The position numbers were made by a program, and so were the translations under genes. Below are positions 5,671-6,859 of a stretch of DNA of 6,859 bases, piece after piece (the stretch's first letter is position 1; each line of letters starts with the position of its first letter). Source of the DNA: Burkholderiales bacterium (GTDB lineage Bacteria; Pseudomonadota; Gammaproteobacteria; Burkholderiales; UBA11063); contig JAPJMP010000071.1 of assembly GCA_026461645.1 (NCBI GenBank), positions 1-6,859 of the forward strand, given 5' to 3'. The notes under the pieces are model-generated. The model was not told the origin of the DNA. It saw only the letters and a list, made by a program, of their open reading frames with translations, and did no database searches.

Positions 5671-6237
5671 TCAAATAGATTTATTATAATCACATAGACT
5701 ATCCATGCTAATAATTTCAATATTTTTATAATTGATCAATCTTTCACGCAATACCTCATCAATAATTGCATCTAACACACAGTCCCAATCAAAAATAGTA
5801 TACATATTATTGCACCAACCACACTGAATGACTGGATACAACCCGTTACGTACTACACTATGTTTTATAGCAACTAAATAGAATATGGGTTTGAAATTAT
5901 TTTGAGCATTGGATTCCAATTCAAGCTGTTTACCATGATAACAGGGTATTTTGACATTAGAACACCTATGATTTTTATGAATAATTACGCCTACATCTAA
6001 ACCTACTGGTGGTTTATAATTTATTAACTCAACAGAACGATCATACTCCGTATACTCACCAATAGGCACATTATCTTCGTCTGGAAACGGGATTCTGTAT
6101 CTAAGATCAGTATCAGATAACACATTATAATTATTGTATACATCTTTACGATTATCCCAGCGTAAATAATACATTGATTCACATGTACCGATTTTAATCT
6201 CAACATTATCAGATTTTCTACGTGTGTATTCTCCCAT
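5671..6237 (-). CDS. Conserved-looking protein of unknown function with a CGWC pair
   Basis: This 188-residue protein is not one I can name. I chose ATG 6237 because AAGGAG (6249-6244) lies six bases upstream; an upstream ATG at 6282 would add 15 residues and has no such site. The protein opens MGEYTRRKSDNVEIKIGTCESMYYLRWDNR, which has the look of a conserved N-terminal block. Later come a proline- and acid-rich segment (PFPDEDNVP), a pair of cysteines near HRCSNVKIPC, and CGWC at 139-142, so it may bind a metal. There is no signal peptide or membrane segment, so it is probably cytoplasmic. It lies upstream of ssb on the same strand, separated by a hairpin-rich gap. My impression is of a mobile-element gene of unknown role; the family is not confirmed. 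Confidence 0.7.
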   Translation of the reverse strand: MGEYTRRKSDNVEIKIGTCESMYYLRWDNRKDVYNNYNVLSDTDLRYRIPFPDEDNVPIGEYTEYDRSVELINYKPPVGLDVGVIIHKNHRCSNVKIPCYHGKQLELESNAQNNFKPIFYLVAIKHSVVRNGLYPVIQCGWCNNMYTIFDWDCVLDAIIDEVLRERLINYKNIEIISMDSLCDYNKSI

Positions 6238-6288
6238 TATAATCTCCTTAAAATTAGATAAAATATGGGATAAAAGATACAACCATTA

Positions 6289-6305
6289 GGCTGAATCTTT
6301 CAGCC
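6289..6305. repeat. Hairpin between the two unknown minus-strand genes
   Basis: GGCTGAA (6289-6295) pairs perfectly with TTCAGCC (6299-6305) around a three-base loop. It lies 20 bases past the stop of the 124-residue gene and about 50 bases before the start of the next. No T-run follows on the minus strand, so it is at best a weak terminator. The GGCTGAA arm recurs in the hairpin at 5565-5581 (minus strand AGGCTGAAAAATAGCCT), which suggests a shared type of intergenic element. Confidence 0.45.
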
Positions 6306-6325
6306 CAGTTGTAAATTATTGAATC

Positions 6326-6700
6326 CTAATCGCTATTATTTTCATAATTATGATTAGGGTTATAAAGATTGGTGTACGCACATAAATTTCGTTTAGTAAA
6401 AAAATTATTTGTCAGCGTAAGGTCTTCTAGTTTAGAATTGCAATTCATACCTCGATAAGCATATCTTTGGTAAATTACAGACTTGTCAGTTTTTTTCACT
6501 ACTTTTGCAAATTGATGCAATGTGCAATCATAACCTTCAATCCATGTTACGACATCACCTACAGATAACGTATTAATTTGCTCCAGTTTGTGTTGCTGAT
6601 ATTCGTAATGCCATTTAAAACGTAACCTAAGTTTAGGAATCAATCTATGCAATATCCAAAACTCTAAATCACTATCATAAACTGTCCGAATTGTACGCAA
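6326..6700 (-). CDS. Unknown protein with a doubtful start
   Basis: This open frame gives 124 residues if the TTG at 6700 is used; I do not recognise the family. The frame extends further upstream to a TAA at 6748-6746, but contains no ATG there and no ribosome site fits the TTG. An ATG at 6712-6710 is one base out of frame. If the run of five As after it had six, the protein would begin MKKSLRTIRTVYDSD. That suggests a one-base deletion, natural or a sequencing error. The N-terminal part is basic and aromatic (LEFWILHRLIPKLRLRFKWHYEY). A middle part, with SVGDVVTWIEGYDCTLHQFAKVVKKTDKSVIYQRYAYRG, looks like a small beta-rich domain. The tail is asparagine-rich. It lies upstream of the 188-residue gene on the same strand and is probably a mobile-element gene. 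Confidence 0.5.
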   Translation of the reverse strand: MRTIRTVYDSDLEFWILHRLIPKLRLRFKWHYEYQQHKLEQINTLSVGDVVTWIEGYDCTLHQFAKVVKKTDKSVIYQRYAYRGMNCNSKLEDLTLTNNFFTKRNLCAYTNLYNPNHNYENNSD

Positions 6701-6795
6701 CGATTTTTCATTAAAGGCAGTATAAGTTAATCCTAAAAAAAGCAGTTAATGATGCATAAAATTGTGTAAAATATTTTATTTTCAATGGTTGCAAG

Positions 6796-6859
6796 ATGAT
6801 TATGCCAAAAAATAACATTCACCCAAAAGGTGAGCATGAAGCGAGTCCAATAAAGAATA
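6796..6859 (+). CDS. Possible start of a divergent gene (partial)
   Basis: From ATG 6796 the frame stays open to the window edge for 21 codons, opening MIMPKNNIHPKGEHEASPIKN; ATG 6802 is an alternative start. A TAA at 6757-6759 closes the frame upstream, with no other ATG between. No clear Shine-Dalgarno is seen (the sequence before it is GGTTGCAAG). The lysine-, proline- and histidine-containing start is protein-like, but the product cannot be named from so little. It would be divergent from the 124-residue gene. Confidence 0.35.
   Translation, partial: MIMPKNNIHPKGEHEASPIKN

Noticed and set aside
6024..6206. A 60-codon minus-strand open frame inside the 188-residue gene
   Set aside because: It is a shadow in another frame of a gene with a strong ribosome site, and its isoleucine- and cysteine-rich composition is not protein-like.

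Overview
This is an AT-rich window from a bacterial genome. Two spot-counted 60-base lines gave 20% and 27% GC in the nuclease/helicase genes, and two gave 35-37% in the gene after them. Shine-Dalgarno sites of the AGGAG type, a perfect TATAAT box and the protein families fit a low-GC proteobacterium such as a relative of Pasteurellaceae, Orbaceae or Moraxellaceae. The sequence alone does not fix the taxon. The extra single-stranded-DNA-binding protein, the small unknown genes and the anti-phage genes suggest an integrative or conjugative element, or a genomic island, rather than core chromosome. No integrase, conjugation gene or att site is visible.

Left part (1-4711, plus strand). After a possible gene tail and about 175 bases with no gene, there is a 78-residue protein that may be a ribbon-helix-helix regulator (238-474). 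A short tandem repeat and a TATAAT promoter follow. Next comes a tight defence-type operon. Its first gene is an OLD-family ATPase/TOPRIM nuclease like GajA (576-2246). The second is a UvrD-like helicase like GajB, starting inside the end of the nuclease gene (2233-3402). The third, 28 bases later, is a DUF2130 protein with a long coiled coil and a PD-(D/E)XK-type nuclease core (3431-4711). The first two genes are the Gabija arrangement, in which the nuclease and helicase form a complex that cuts or nicks phage DNA when nucleotide pools fall. The third gene is not part of described Gabija systems and is the main candidate for something new.

Middle (4712-4841). This convergent intergenic region holds two DnaA-box-like 9-mers facing each other and a strong hairpin that probably stops transcription from both sides.

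Right part (4842-6700, minus strand). Reading leftwards there is an unknown 124-residue protein whose start looks damaged, an unknown 188-residue protein with a clean ribosome site, an SSB, and a 74-residue membrane protein. The 187 bases upstream of ssb hold five consecutive inverted repeats. The two nearest the gene form a four-segment arrangement in which the ssb ribosome-binding site can be paired or free. The last 64 bases may begin a divergent plus-strand gene.

The likely picture is a mobile-element backbone on the minus strand (SSB plus unknown genes) next to a defence cargo operon on the plus strand, the two meeting tail to tail at the 4807-4837 hairpin.
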